Shown: positions 29,983 to 40,849 of the stretch, one piece after another
Numbering within the stretch: the stretch's first letter is position 1
Layout: each line of letters starts with the position of its first letter
NCBI GenBank assembly: GCA_951799405.1
Contig: OX637342.1
Span: 2,976,001 to 3,040,000, forward strand
Direction of reading: 5' to 3'
Length of the DNA: 64,000 nucleotides
Origin: Agapetus fuscipes
Lineage: Eukaryota; Arthropoda; Insecta; Trichoptera; Glossosomatidae
Program-made: the position numbers and the translations under genes
Notes under the pieces: generated by a model
Database searches by the model: none
Told to the model about the DNA's origin: nothing
The model's input: only the letters and a program-made list of their open reading frames with translations

Positions 29983-30240
29983 CTTGACTGATAGGTTGGT
30001 ATGAGGTTGACCACCCATACTGTAAAAAATGGTTCACTTTGCCAATGTCATTCCTCTTTCAGGGAAGGTCGGCAAGAGTTGAAGGGCTTGTGTTCATTTG
30101 AGATTGGGTTTTATATATTTTAGGTCCACATGCGGCATGTGTGAGCGCGAAATTATGCATGTCTGCTTGTGGGAATGTATTCAATATGAATCTCAAATGA
30201 TACATATCTTTGCAGCTTAGATTTAGATTAGATTCAGATT
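29983..30240 (+). repeat. Family A repeat, full length
   Basis: TCCTTGACTGATAGGTTGGT to GCTTAGATTTAGATTAGATT. Confidence 0.85.
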
Positions 30241-30339
30241 ATAGAAGTCTCTAAATGCTAGGTACTTGTATTTGTTCGATATTGGGTGAATGTTTACTCG
30301 AATATTCTAAGTAAATAGGAGTCTGTTTAGTCTCTAGAT

Positions 30340-30537
30340 CAGGGGTGTCCAACTCAAAATCGTAGCGGGCTAGAATAAGCGTTGAGGGGGGGAGGGGGGT
30401 AGGCACACAATTTTCCAAAAATTGCTACAAAAAAAATTTCGACTGCCGGCGCATGGATCATTGAACTTATTGCGCAAAAACTATTAATGTCGTCGCGGGC
30501 CACTTCGTAGTCCGCGGGTCGTAGTTGGACAAGCCTG
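30340..30537. mobile_element. hAT-like MITE with 8-bp target-site duplication
   Basis: Ends CAGGGGTGTCCAACT and AGTTGGACAAGCCTG are inverse over 15 bp (two mismatches). Flanks CTCTAGAT (30332-30339) and CTCTATAT (30538-30545) match at 7 of 8. An 8-bp duplication and CAGGG..CCTG-type ends fit hAT. No transposase frame. Confidence 0.8.
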
Positions 30538-30944
30538 CTCTATATGCAGGTACTTAAATTAGTACTTATAATTAAGTATAATATACTTTATGTATTGGTT
30601 GAGATTGTTCAAATATTCCAGTAAGGCATCGCATGTGCCAGTTCTCAGTGATTCAAGGAAAATCCTTAATGCCTTCTATAAAAAGGGCCAAAGCTGTATG
30701 TAGCGTCAGACAAGTTTCCAGCCGTCGAGACATACAGTTCAAAAGCAACTCAAACGAACGAATCAAAGGTGAAAGGTGTCTAAAAATAAAAAAATCAACT
30801 GAAGTTTTTATTACATTGAACCTGTAAATCGCATTAAATTAATTTTCATTGCACTATGCCCGGTCATTTTCTTTAACAAAATGCAAGATTGAGCATTTTT
30901 TAATCAAGTTGCGATTGGTGATTTAGCTGATAAATTGTTCAACA

Positions 30945-31200
30945 ACATTTCCTTGACTTTTATAGGTTGGTATGAGGCTGACCACCCATACTGTTAAAAA
31001 TGGTTCATTTGCCAATGTCACCCCTGTGTCAGGGAAGGTCGGCAAAAGTTGTAGGGCTTATGTTCATTTGAGGTTTGAATTTTTTTGTAAGTACACATTC
31101 AGCATTTGAAAGCGCGAACTACACGTGTTTGTTTGTGGGCATGCATTTGAGAACTTTCAATGAATATATCCTTGCAACTTAGATGATAGATTATTATTAT
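30945..31200 (+). repeat. Family A repeat, CATTCAGCATTTG subfamily
   Basis: TTCCTTGACTTTTATAGGTT to CAACTTAGATGATAG, ending in an ATT array. Confidence 0.85.
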
Positions 31201-31207
31201 TATTACA

Positions 31208-31320
31208 GGGCCTTAGTCCGGTTGATAGCTCAATTGGTAGAGTGCTGACATTTCACGCCGGGAGCTCGGTTTCGAATCCCACCGAGGGTGTCAGAAACGT
31301 TTTTTTTCTACTTTATTTCA
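31208..31320 (+). repeat. Family D SINE, tRNA-like head
   Basis: GTCCGGTTGATAGCTCAATT, GGGAGCTCGGTTTCGAATCC and ACCGAGGGTGTCAGAAACG, then it stops. Follows the family A copy directly. Confidence 0.75.
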
Positions 31321-32191
31321 AACAATTGCTTTTCAACAGTAGATTTAATCATGTCCCTGTAGTGGAAGCACTATAAAGGAACCTAGATGTAGGAATTATC
31401 AAAAAAAATAATACTCTCTAGTTGAGTTTTCTAAATATTATGATCTCTCTACAGGTGTCATTATGTAGTGTCTTACCAGGTATAAAACATTTTGTTTAAA
31501 TTCAACCATATTGCTTACAAAAAATGTAGGAAAAAAGAAATAGCATTTATGGTGAGCGTTTTAGTTTACAACCATTTTCTGTTAAGTTTTTTACTTGAAA
31601 TACAGTCCACATAAATGTGTCAATGGTGGTATTTTTTATGTCTACATCCAAAAGAAAATTTATTGGATTCCTCCTAGTTAAAATTAACATACAACTGCAC
31701 TTATTTCTCATATAAAACGATACGATTTGCATATGATAATACCATTTTTATGCTCACGAATCGTAAAATTCTGATCGGCTATCACGAGTCTAAGAATTTA
31801 TGAGAAAAAATACCATTTTTTATGTGTAACGATCAGAAATTGCAAAGGTAATAATTGAATGGAATATTTTAAGTAATAAAAGATCAAAAAAAATATTTCT
31901 ATTTTGTATTCAAACTATGCATAACGGAATTTTGGTGTGATACTAAGCTGCAAATATAGTGCATATTCTTACAGCGTTGTCTCCAAAGTAGTCAAATTTG
32001 GCGTGTATATTTTATTTATTTTCACAGATAAAGGGACCAGCTTTCTGTCGAGTGTATCGCATTTAACCTTTTAATTAACTTTTCATGCTAACGAATTCTT
32101 ATAAACTCATTTCTTGTGAAGGATGATGAAACCTTGACGGTATCTACTATGATTTATTAGATTTGAAGTAAACATCGAAACAAAAATACCT
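31321..32191. other. Mostly unassigned; old family D 3' piece near 31970-32065
   Basis: TACAGCGTTGTCTCCAAAGT and TTTATTTTCACAGATAAAGG resemble a worn reversed family D end. The rest is AT-rich and not recognised. Confidence 0.35.
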
Positions 32192-32314
32192 TTATGCGGT
32201 ATTTTCAACGTGAGTATAGCAAATTTGTACTGAATGTAAAGAACATGATCGTGTGGGTAGTTTTTTTTGTCAGTTTAAAGTCACATAAGCTATTGTTGAA
32301 AATACTGGGCCTTA
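32192..32314. mobile_element. Family J palindromic element
   Basis: GCGGTATTTTCAACGTGAGT at the left; GCTATTGTTGAAAATACTGG at the right. Confidence 0.7.
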
Positions 32315-32395
32315 GCGTGGATCGCACCATAGCTATTTGGCTTTAAACGTAAGCGTTTTACCATCTGATCCATCCAGTCCGGACCGACCTAATCT

Positions 32396-32790
32396 AATCT
32401 AATCTATAAAAAACCTAAAAAATCTAAAAAATCTAAAAAAAAATCTAAAAAATCTAAAAAAAACTAAACACGTACAAGTTCGCGCTTGGTATAACATAAA
32501 CACCCAAATCTCAAATGGGCATACACTCTGCAACTCTTACCATCTAAATCTAAATCTAAATCTAAGCTGCAAAGATATGTATCATTTGAGATTCATATTA
32601 AATGCATTCCCACAAGCAGACATGCATAATGTCGCGCTTACACATGCCGCATGTGGACCTACAATATAAAAAACCCAACTCTCAAATGAACATAAGCCCT
32701 GCATTTCTTGCCGACCTTCCCTGATACTGGAGTGACATTGGCAAAGTGAACCATTTTTACAGCATGGGTGGTCAGCCGCATACCAGCAAC
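32396..32790 (-). repeat. Two family A repeats in series
   Basis: A broken copy (about 32450-32545, TTCGCGCTTGG to CTGCAACTCTTACC) is followed without a gap by a full copy (32546-32790, TCTAAATCTAAATCTAAGCT to AGCCGCATACCAGCAACC). An expanded CTAAAAAAT run (32396-32470) precedes them. Confidence 0.8.
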
Positions 32791-33494
32791 CGGTGATGAA
32801 TAAAAATACTTATGATTTTTTAAGTTAAAAAAATCTTGATTCACAGATAAAATACATACAAGTAATGATACAACCAGTTTGCCTGGGAAATTCCTAACTC
32901 TACCTTTGCAAAATTATTTGATCCTATCTCTTAGCAAATTAATGATAGTTCTAGAAAACAGCAATGTTTCTCACTTGCCTTTAATTCAAATGATATATTT
33001 TATCCGACAATCGTTGACAGATTTCAATAAGTCAAAGTATAAGACTTAACTTCCAATATAACCGTAGAGTTTTCCAAAACCTGTACGAAAACTGAAACAC
33101 CGTCTCTATTGAGAGTTCCAGATTCCATACTTATTTGGTTGAGTTTTATACTGATATCACCACAAACATAAATAAATCTTTAATACTACATTTCCAAGTC
33201 AGCTATAGCGTAAAGCAAAAAATGAACGAAAACTGTAACAGCGTCTCGTGCGAGCGTTTTAGATTCCATACAAGATTGGTTGAGTTTTACACTTCGGGTA
33301 CTGTTATTTTTTTTGTTCTAGCCTCACCCATTCTAATTAATGACACTCCTTAGCATCAGATTATTCTGTGGACACTTCGGCTCCAATGACAAATGACTCC
33401 AAAGCTTCGACATGTTGGATTTTATTCTGGCACATTGCTTCTGAGTATGTTTGTGTGCACACATACATATGGTTGTCAATTAATGTTTAGTAAC
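32791..33494. other. Unassigned AT-rich intron sequence
   Basis: A loose direct repeat ('AACTGAAACACCGTCTC' about 33090 and 'AACTGTAACAGCGTCTC' about 33233, each followed by GATTCCATAC and TGGTTGAGTTTTA) gives a period near 145 bp. Otherwise nothing. Confidence 0.4.
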
Positions 33495-33575
33495 TCGTCC
33501 TCTTACTGTTTGTTTGCCTTATGTCCATCAGAGGTAATTTTACATGAGCTATGTTTAAAATAAAATCATGTCTCC
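33495..33575 (-). mobile_element. Family E element, one end
   Basis: CTCGTCCTCTTACTGTTTGT and CCATCAGAGGTAATTTTACA only. Confidence 0.5.
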
Positions 33576-33675
33576 CTACGAGTGTGGATGAAAACACTAT
33601 GAACTTGTTTTCAACTTCATTATCCTATTTGGTGTTTGTTTGTTTGTATAACTGGATGTAATTAAGGGCGTGTAT

Positions 33676-33930
33676 TCCTTGACTTATAGTTTAGTATGAG
33701 GCTGACCACTGATACTGTAACAAATGGTTCCCAATGTCACCCCTGTTTCAGGGAAGGTCGGCAAGAGTGCAGGGCTATGGTTATGTTCATTTGAGATTGT
33801 GTTTTAATATTGTAGGTCCACATGCGGCATGTGTGAGCGCGAAATTATGCGTGTCAGCTTGTGCGAATGCATTTAATATGAATCTCAAATGGCACATATC
33901 TTTGCAACTTAGATTTAGATTTAGATCCAA
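33676..33930 (+). repeat. Family A repeat, full length
   Basis: ATTCCTTGACTTATAGTTTA to GCAACTTAGATTTAGATTTA. Confidence 0.85.
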
Positions 33931-34261
33931 TCCAAAGTGTCACTAAAATTTTTCTATGAGCTCCTTCAAAGTTAGGAGCTGTTTTTGAATACATAAAAGT
34001 TTTTGAATGTTATTATCATAATTTATAAAAAAACACTTAAAATCCAAGAATTCGTTCGATAACTGACTACGGTCGGACTGGCACGGAATGCCGGTAGGAA
34101 TCCACAAGACTTCATACGTTTGCCCACCTACTGTTTAACTCATTCCATCGAAATAATTCCAAATGCCTCCGACTTAACGATTACATCTGAAATGACTATT
34201 TAAATTTCTGTACTCAAATGCCCATCGCACGAATATTTAAGCCGGTGATTCCAAAAATTGT

Positions 34262-34520
34262 TTGTATAAAGGTAAGCCATAAGGCTGGCCACCTATACTG
34301 TAAAAAATGTTTCAGTTTTGTAAATGTCCTCTCAGATTCACACATTTTTAATCGTTGTCCCCAATGCGGTCGCATGTGCCGAGCGGAACCCATTTATTTT
34401 CACAAATGCGCTGGCCTCCTTGGCCACTTCACTTAAAGTACCTACGGGTCTTACAGCTCCTAATGGGGTTGGCTCTTATTTCTTGTAAGGGCTAAGTAAA
34501 CCATGTCGTTATTTTCATTT
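34262..34520. repeat. Partial family A (+) followed by old family D (-)
   Basis: AAGGCTGGCCACCTATACTG is family A. CAATGCGGTCGCATGTGCCG and GCTCTTATTTCTTGTAAGGG are reversed family D. Confidence 0.5.
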
Positions 34521-34524
34521 TGGG

Positions 34525-34770
34525 TTCCTTGGCTTATAGGTGACAATGCGGCTGACCATCTATGCTGTAAAATAGTTCACTTACCAATGTCGCCCTGTTT
34601 CAGGCAAGGACGGCAAGAGTTACACGGTGTATGTCCATTTGACAGTTGGGTTTTTATATTTTAGGTTTACGTTTGTGGCATGTGCAAGCTCGAACTTGTA
34701 CGTGACTGCTTGTGAGAATGCATATAATGTGAATACCTAATGTTACATATCTTTGCAACATCTTAGATTA
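34525..34770 (+). repeat. Family A repeat, full length but diverged
   Basis: TTCCTTGGCTTATAGGTGAC to TGCAACATCTTAGATTA. Confidence 0.8.
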
Positions 34771-34806
34771 AATAAATATTTTTTACGGAAATATTTTTTG
34801 AAAACG

Positions 34807-35060
34807 TATTCCTTGACTTATAGGTCGGTATGAGGCTGACCACCCATACTGTAAAAAATGGTTCACTTTGCCAATGTCACCCCTGTTTCAGGGAATGTCG
34901 GCAAGAGTTGCAGGGCTTATGTTCATTTGAGGTTTGGATTTTATTTGTAAGTACACAATCAGCATTTTGTAAGCGCGAACTACACGTGTTTGTTTGTGGG
35001 CATACATCTGAGAGCTTTGAATGAATATATCCTTGTAACTTAGATTATTATTATTATTAT
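34807..35060 (+). repeat. Family A repeat, ACAATCAGCATTTTG subfamily
   Basis: TATTCCTTGACTTATAGGTC to TGTAACTTAGATT, with an ATT array. Confidence 0.85.
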
Positions 35061-35329
35061 GCAAGCACTCTACGAGCTGGGAGTATTTCAGAACATTTAA
35101 TACAATTGCCCAAGGATGATCACATCCAGAGTTCTTGTAGGATATATTGGCCAATATTAGCTGTTCCTCTTACCAAGAGTTCAAAAGAATTGCCGTAGAT
35201 AAGAAAGAATGGTGAAAATGATGAACATTGCTGCAACCCAATCTTAGGATTGAAACAGAAAAAGAAAAATATCATTTAGAAGTGATGGGGAATGTTGTAA
35301 GAGATTTTCGGAAGCAAGACTGAAAGTGG

Positions 35330-35455
35330 TTGGTGTGAGGCCGGCCCCCTTACCTGTAAAAATAAATAGGTCCCGAAGCGCCACATGCGACCCCTTCGGG
35401 GATAACGCAGGCAAGAAGTTACACTAGATGTGAAGCTTAGTTGCTGTTTAAAAAT
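35330..35455 (+). repeat. Family D SINE, 3' part
   Basis: GTTGGTGTGAGGCCGGCCCC, ACATGCGACCCCTTCGGGGA, GTGAAGCTTAGTTGC. Confidence 0.75.
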
Positions 35456-35828
35456 AAATAATATGGAAACAAATTAAGGGGTCTACAAGCCAAAAAACTT
35501 AGGGAATCTCTGATTGAAACATCACGCGAGTGAGATGACAATGGCCGTTTGTATATTTATGTATGTTTTATAGACTTACAAATGCTAGAATTTTTATTTT
35601 ATTTTAAATAGATACTTCACACCGTTGTTTTACGCCATTGATAAGATTAGGAATTTTTTTGGTTTTGTAATTTTCATTATTAAAGTAAAAAAAATTAAAC
35701 AACACCACTTGAAAGACCTTAAATGATTTTTTAAGTGAAAAGTTTTTTAAGAAATTTATAATTATTACTTAAAATACATTTTATTACGAGTATTATTTCA
35801 GGAAAAAATATATAATTAATGTACCTTG
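35456..35828. other. Unassigned AT-rich sequence
   Basis: Nothing recognised. Confidence 0.4.
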
Positions 35829-36172
35829 TCCGGTCGATAGCTCAGTTGGTAGAGTGCTCGCATTCTACCCCGTGAGCTCGGGTTCGAATCCCACCGAAGA
35901 GGGTGTCAGAAATGATTTCCTATTTCGGTGTTTATTTCAAACCCCATAATAAAATTACCGGCAAGGTTTACTCAGCCTTCACAAGAAATGAGTACCAGCC
36001 CCCTCGGGAGCTGGGAAAACCCCCACTTCAACTGAAGTGGTTGGCGTAAGGCCGGCCCCCTTACCTGTAAAAATAAATAGGTTCAACTCGCCACATGCGA
36101 CCCCTTCGGGGATAACGCGGCAAGAAGTTACACTATATGTGTAGCTTAGTTGCGTTTTTTTTTTTTTTTTTT
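35829..36172 (+). repeat. Family D SINE, full length (best copy)
   Basis: TCCGGTCGATAGCTCAGTTG (A box), GGGTTCGAATCCCACCG (B box), TATTTCGGTGTTTATTTC, CAGCCTTCACAAGAAATGAG, CACTTCAACTGAAGTGG palindrome, CCCCTTCGGGGATAACG hairpin, AGCTTAGTTGCG, then a run of about 20 T. The T run instead of an A tail is odd for a SINE. About 345 bp. Not a functional tRNA gene: no acceptor stem partner is seen. Confidence 0.9.
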
Positions 36173-36328
36173 ACCTACTTACACACTGCTGACTGAACAA
36201 ATAATTGAAATTAAAAAAAAACTACCGATGACTGATGAGTGACATCGGAAAATGGATTGACATATTTTTGTACAATTTTACAAAAATTAAAAACCTGGCG
36301 ATGAAAGAGCACCGCTCAAAAGCGCTCT

Positions 36329-36622
36329 TCTTCTTCTTCTTGTGCCACTTCTAACGAAGATCGGCGATCATCATAGCTATTTTGATTTTTGATGCTGCTG
36401 CTCGAAATAGGGACTTGGTGCTTCTGCCGAACCACTGTCGCAGGTTCTTCAGCCACGATGTCCTTCGGCGTCCCTGAGATCTTCTCCCCTCAATCTTACC
36501 CTGAATGATGAAGGAGACGGTACTTCTCATTTCTCATAATGTGACCGAAGTACATTAGCTTTCTCTGCTTAATGGTAGGCAGGAGCTCCTTTGTAGTGCG
36601 CATTCGTTCAAATTTCATTCAT
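36329..36622 (-). mobile_element. LINE 3' end with perfect 13-bp target-site duplication
   Basis: TCAAAAGCGCTCT occurs at 36316-36328 and 36623-36635. Between them is a reversed LINE end with a (GAA)n tail (TTCTTCTTCTTCT at the left) and the same C-terminal coding remnant as 14010-14307. A clean 5'-truncated retrotransposition. Confidence 0.85.
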
Positions 36623-36635
36623 TCAAAAGCGCTCT

Positions 36636-37150
36636 AGTGCTATATTAAAAAAAATAAAAAAAAATCTGTGGATTTAGTAACTTTTATTGGTTTCAAATAA
36701 AAAAATTTTAAAATAATTTGTCACCTGTTTTTTTTTTAGATTGAAAAAAAGATACCATTATTCATTTCAATAAAAAAATAAAAAGAATAAAATCATTATT
36801 TATTATTTTAAAGCCCAAATATGGTTTGACAGGCGGACTTTAAGCACTCCTGCATATGAAATAAAGTAGATTCAAAGTGCCGTTTACAAAATAATGAAAA
36901 TAAATTATTGTCAAATTTTATTACTTTTTTTAAGTCTTAACGATTTCCTGATGAATCTTTGGGTAATAAATTGAAATACGATATCTCTGAAAGACGAGTG
37001 TGATATATACATATATACGAGGGTTATTTGGAAATTTCTTTCCATTAGATGCTGGTATTAAAATTCAAGAAAAAACCTTACACAACTTTTTCTAGTAGGT
37101 ACCATACTTATTTGTTTACACATGAGGACAAAGAACAATATCTTATAATC
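36636..37150. other. Unassigned AT-rich sequence
   Basis: Nothing recognised. Confidence 0.4.
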
Positions 37151-37154
37151 CATT

Positions 37155-37515
37155 ACTCTAAGAAGCAAAGATGTATAAAAAAATACAAATTCATATTAAA
37201 TGCATGCCCACAAACAGACAAGTGTAAGTGTTTTTAGGCTTTCATGGCCGGCTTCAGATGATGATGATAATGATGTAGAATCCATCATTCCGGGCTTGTA
37301 GACCATGTTCAATAATTGTAGGCTACTTTATTATTGAACATGGTCTACAAGCCCGGAAAGATGGATTCTACACCATTATCAGACATGTGTAAGTTCGGGC
37401 TTACAAATGCCGCATGTGAACTTACAACATAAAAACCCAATCTCAAATGTACATACACCCTACAGCTTTTGTCGACTTTCCCTGAAATTGGCTAAATGAA
37501 CCATTTTTCACAATA
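37155..37515 (-). repeat. Family A repeat interrupted by a foldback element
   Basis: Outer parts 37155-37229 (AAGATGTATAAA..CAAACAGACAAGTGTAAGT) and 37380-37515 (CAGACATGTGTAAGTTCGGG to TGAACCATTTTTCAC) are one copy. Confidence 0.8.
37230..37379. mobile_element. Foldback element with 51-bp arms and 15-bp target-site duplication
   Basis: Arms at 37266-37316 and 37330-37380 are inverse over 51 bp with two mismatches and a 13-bp loop; TGTAGACCATGTTCAATAAT marks the inner arm. Flanks CAGACAAGTGTAAGT (37215-37229) and CAGACATGTGTAAGT (37380-37394) match at 14 of 15. About 36 bp at the left is outside the palindrome. Confidence 0.8.
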
Positions 37516-37679
37516 AAACTTGTTTAGAAATTAATCAAATATTTTTTAGAATGGTAAGAAATTCATATTAGGGCATGATGACTACCCCATTTTTTTATTT
37601 AATTTATTTGATTAAAATTGAAAAATTATCTTCCAATAAATACGGTTAGAACTATCTACGGTTGTCGAAACTTCCACCC

Positions 37680-37785
37680 CTGGTTGGCGTAAAAACCCTC
37701 TTAACTGTGAAAAATATAGGTTACACACGCCACATGTGTTCGCTTCGGAGACAACACTTTATGTACAGCTTAGTTTAAGTTTTTT
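37680..37785 (+). repeat. Family D SINE, 3' part, worn
   Basis: GGTTGGCGTAAAAACCCTCT, CGCCACATGTGTTCGCTTCG and TACAGCTTAGTTTAAG. Confidence 0.6.
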
Positions 37786-37801
37786 TTATTCAGTACAGTT
37801 G

Positions 37802-38065
37802 TTCCTTGACTTATAGGTTGGTATGCGGCTGACCACCCATACTGTAAAAAATGGTTCACTTTGCCAATGTCACCCCTGTTTCAGGGAAGGACGGCAAGAG
37901 TTGCAGAGCTTATGTTCATTTGAGATTGGATTTTTATATTGTAGGTCCACATGCGGTATGTGTTAGCGTGAAATTATACATGTCTGCTTGTGGGAATGCA
38001 TTTAATATAAATCTTAAATGAAATATATCTTTGCAGCTTAGATTAGATTAGATTAGATTAGACAA
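37802..38065 (+). repeat. Family A repeat, full length
   Basis: TTCCTTGACTTATAGGTTGG to TTAGATTAGATTAGATTAGA, the cleanest tail in the window. Confidence 0.9.
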
Positions 38066-38598
38066 TCTAAAATAAAAAAAATAATAATGTTAGGTCAACA
38101 TGGAGGAACTAAAAAATAAATATATGTAAGATTTTAATTGTTCAATCGTTACCTTGTTAACGTGTGACCGTTGGTTCAAATCTCGTGGTAAATAAAACCA
38201 GCAGGGTTTGTCATAAAACTCGCTTCATTGACCTGTTGATGTGAAGGGGTCACCATTTTAGTATGGCCTACCTTAAAATACACTCTAAAAAGGTACGCAA
38301 GGGGATACCGTGTACCCAAGGATATAAAATCCAAAAGGTCACTATTTGTTAGGGCATTAAATAAATTTGAACACGGTTTTTTGTACCCTCACAGTTATAA
38401 ACGGGTTATAAAATTTGATATTTTTTTATTTTTTGAAAGTGACTACTAAATGGCTTTTAATTTTTTTTTAAGTAAAGTAACATATTTTCTGTTTCTTACT
38501 GTGATTATAAAAGGAACAAATTTTATAAAGTTATAAAATAAATATACTACCTTTATTTATTTTATGTGAGAAATATTTCAAACCTTCTCTTAAACCTT
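38066..38598. other. Unassigned AT-rich sequence
   Basis: Nothing recognised with confidence. Confidence 0.4.
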
Positions 38599-38912
38599 GA
38601 CCGTCCGTGGATGGCAACACTTCGGACTCGTAAATGGAAGGTTGTGGGTTCGAATCCCGGCGGAGCACAATAAATATATACCAGTTATATTTTAAAATTT
38701 GCTCTTTGCTGGGTTGAAAAATTCATAAAACCTTTACCAAAGACCGGTCACTAAAGGTCCATCCAGCTTAACAGCAACTGGATCTTGCGTGAGTATTGAC
38801 GCTTTGTGGCGACAACCAAGCTCGTAAACACCTCTGCGGCACTACAAGAAGTGTCATAAACCCCTATAGTCTCTGAAATCTAAGGAGTCTCCCGCACAGG
38901 ATTAAAAAAAAA
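38599..38912 (+). repeat. Family B SINE, full length
   Basis: GACCGTCCGTGGATGGCAAC, B box GGGTTCGAATCCCGG, tail GTCTCCCGCACAGGATTAAA. Confidence 0.85.
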
Positions 38913-39575
38913 AAGTGTCCCCCTTTTTTTCACTTTGACCACTATGGTACTTAGTGTATTTTTTTCATAAATCATTCAAGATAATATCGACTGCTCCAAG
39001 GAAGAAGGAAGTAACTCCGAAATTTAGGTTTTTGACTTATTTCCATTTCTGAAGGTAACAAATCATTATCTTCATTCCAAGATGACAGCCGTGTCTCTAT
39101 CTCTTTTAAATTCGTTAATAAATTAATGTAAAAAATAGTTAATGCGTTGTACTTCATGGAATAAATAAAATTCAATTGGCTTTCCTGAAAAACTATATTT
39201 TTTTACTTAGTTGGTGCTGTCTTCCTTGGATTTAAATGTTTTTGATTCGCTTTTTTTCCAAAGTTATTTCCTTTTAAGTAAATACTTACTCATCAACACA
39301 AAAGAACTGAGGAATGCCGGTTTGAAGACAATGTATGTATGTGTGTACTTCCATAGCGGGGAATTCTTTTGGTGAAATACAATGAATAGGTATGTAATTG
39401 ATTTCTTCCCGTCCAAAAACACACACCTTTTATTCAAATATTTAACAATCGTACCGAGCCAGTACGTTACAATAGCAAACGCATGGACTACGACTTTTAG
39501 AAACAATTTGTAAAACAATTTTTAAGCATGTTATGAAGCGGTTTTTGGTGATATTAATTAATTAAAAAATATATG
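38913..39575. other. Unassigned sequence with one small unknown frame
   Basis: Minus 38972-39175 reads NLKEIETRLSSWNEDNDLLP and on for 67 residues. It looks protein-like (charged, helical) but I do not recognise it; possibly a transposon scrap. Confidence 0.25.
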
Positions 39576-39579
39576 ATGG

Positions 39580-39820
39580 CATTGACTTATAGTTATAGGT
39601 TAGTATGAGGCTGACCACCCATACTGTAAAAAATGGTTCAATTTGCCAATGTCACTCCTGTTTCAGGGAAGGTCAGCAAGAGTTGCAGGGCTTATGTTCA
39701 TTTGAAATTGTTTTTTTTTATATTGTAGGTCCACATGCGGCATGTGGGAGCGCGAAATTATGTGTGTCTGCTTGTGGGAATGCATTTAATATGAATCTCA
39801 AATGATACATATCTTTTTAA
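39580..39820 (+). repeat. Family A repeat, tail lost
   Basis: CATTGACTTATAGTTATAGG to TGAATCTCAAATGATACATA. Confidence 0.85.
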
Positions 39821-39861
39821 AAGTATATATAAATGAAAATATGTGCAGGAGTAGTTTAAAA

Positions 39862-40010
39862 CATTGCGTGAGTTCCTCGCCATCGCGAAAATAAATAAAA
39901 ATGTATGAAAATTAAATCACTCCATAGGGATGCTATCGTATCTTTCACATTTATTTTTATTTTTACGCGATAGTCAGGAATTTACACCATGTTTTATACT
40001 AGGGGTACTC
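39862..40010. mobile_element. Family G palindromic element, worn
   Basis: TTGCGTGAGTTCCTCGCCAT left and TTTACGCGATAGTCAGGAAT right; centre TCACTCCATAGGGATGCTAT. Confidence 0.55.
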
Positions 40011-40329
40011 ATATCAATGTAGGGGAACTCATATCAATGTATGGCTTCTTATTATAATATTTTTTTTCATATTTTCATTTTTTCGTATTAAATAAATCAA
40101 CGAGAAAAAATTCAGACCTACGACTCAAAAAAAAATATGACCGTATATAGAATATCTAATATAATTCGAAAAACTAGAATTTTTTGCCCAAAAACAATTA
40201 CAATTGTACGTTCAGCGATATTGACAAGGTAATGCGCTTTTACTTTAAATCGTAAGTTATGTTTTTTTTAACACAAATTCTTTTTTTCTGAATGATTGGT
40301 ACCAGTTATAATTATCCATCCATTTTTTC

Positions 40330-40500
40330 AACGCATTTAAAAAGCTTGCGTGTTTGCCCGCCGCGGCTTAAGCGCCTCCTTTTGACTATCGCGTGACCTA
40401 AGCCCGCCCCTAGCGGCGACAGCTGGAACCAATAGGAAATCTGCTTTACCGACCGGAATTTTGTATGAAACCTCCCCATATGAGGGGTTAAATTTGCTTC
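40330..40500. other. GC-rich patch, unidentified
   Basis: CCGCCGCGGCTTAAGCGCCT and AAGCCCGCCCCTAGCGGCGA stand out from AT-rich surroundings; an ACCAATAGG (CCAAT-like) follows. It could be an old promoter or transposon piece. No coding or repeat match. Confidence 0.3.
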
Positions 40501-40552
40501 CAAACAATTTCAAAGAAATTAAAAAGATTTTATGAATTCATGCATAGGTATT

Positions 40553-40800
40553 TCGTCCCCTTAGTGCTTGTTTGTCTTATCTCCATCAGAGGTATATTCC
40601 CATGAGCAATGTTTGTTATGTGTACTGGACCAATGTGTCTAATGAAAACTGGAAATTGATTTTAAGAATATTTTAAACAACTCCCACATGATCGTGTTTT
40701 ATGTTTTTTTCTTAGCTCAGATTGTAAAGAATATGGTTCTTAAAAGACAATTCTTGGAAAGGTCACCTCTGAATCAAATGGTGGATTGACCAAACCAACC
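40553..40800 (-). mobile_element. Family E element, nearly full
   Basis: CGTCCCCTTAGTGCTTGTTT left end; interior reversed (CTTAGCTCAGATTGTAAAGA); right end worn. Confidence 0.7.
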
Positions 40801-40849
40801 CATGGGGTGACGATTTGGTGGTTGAAAAAAATATTAAAAAGATATCATG

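Noticed and set aside
32396..32475. Possible telomere-type repeat (CTAA-rich)
   Set aside because: Insect telomeres are TTAGG; this is an expanded, irregular family A tail (CTAAAAAAT).
34218..34436. Frame with CPQCGRMCRAEPIYFHKC, zinc-finger-like
   Set aside because: The cysteine-rich part is a translation of a worn reversed SINE D piece (CCCCTTCGGGG region), not a protein domain.
35829..35905. Possible tRNA gene
   Set aside because: A and B boxes are good, but this is the head of a repeated SINE with a 270-bp body. The 5' end has no matching acceptor strand after the T arm. The same holds for heads at 15869, 31208, 41080, 38599 and 49428.
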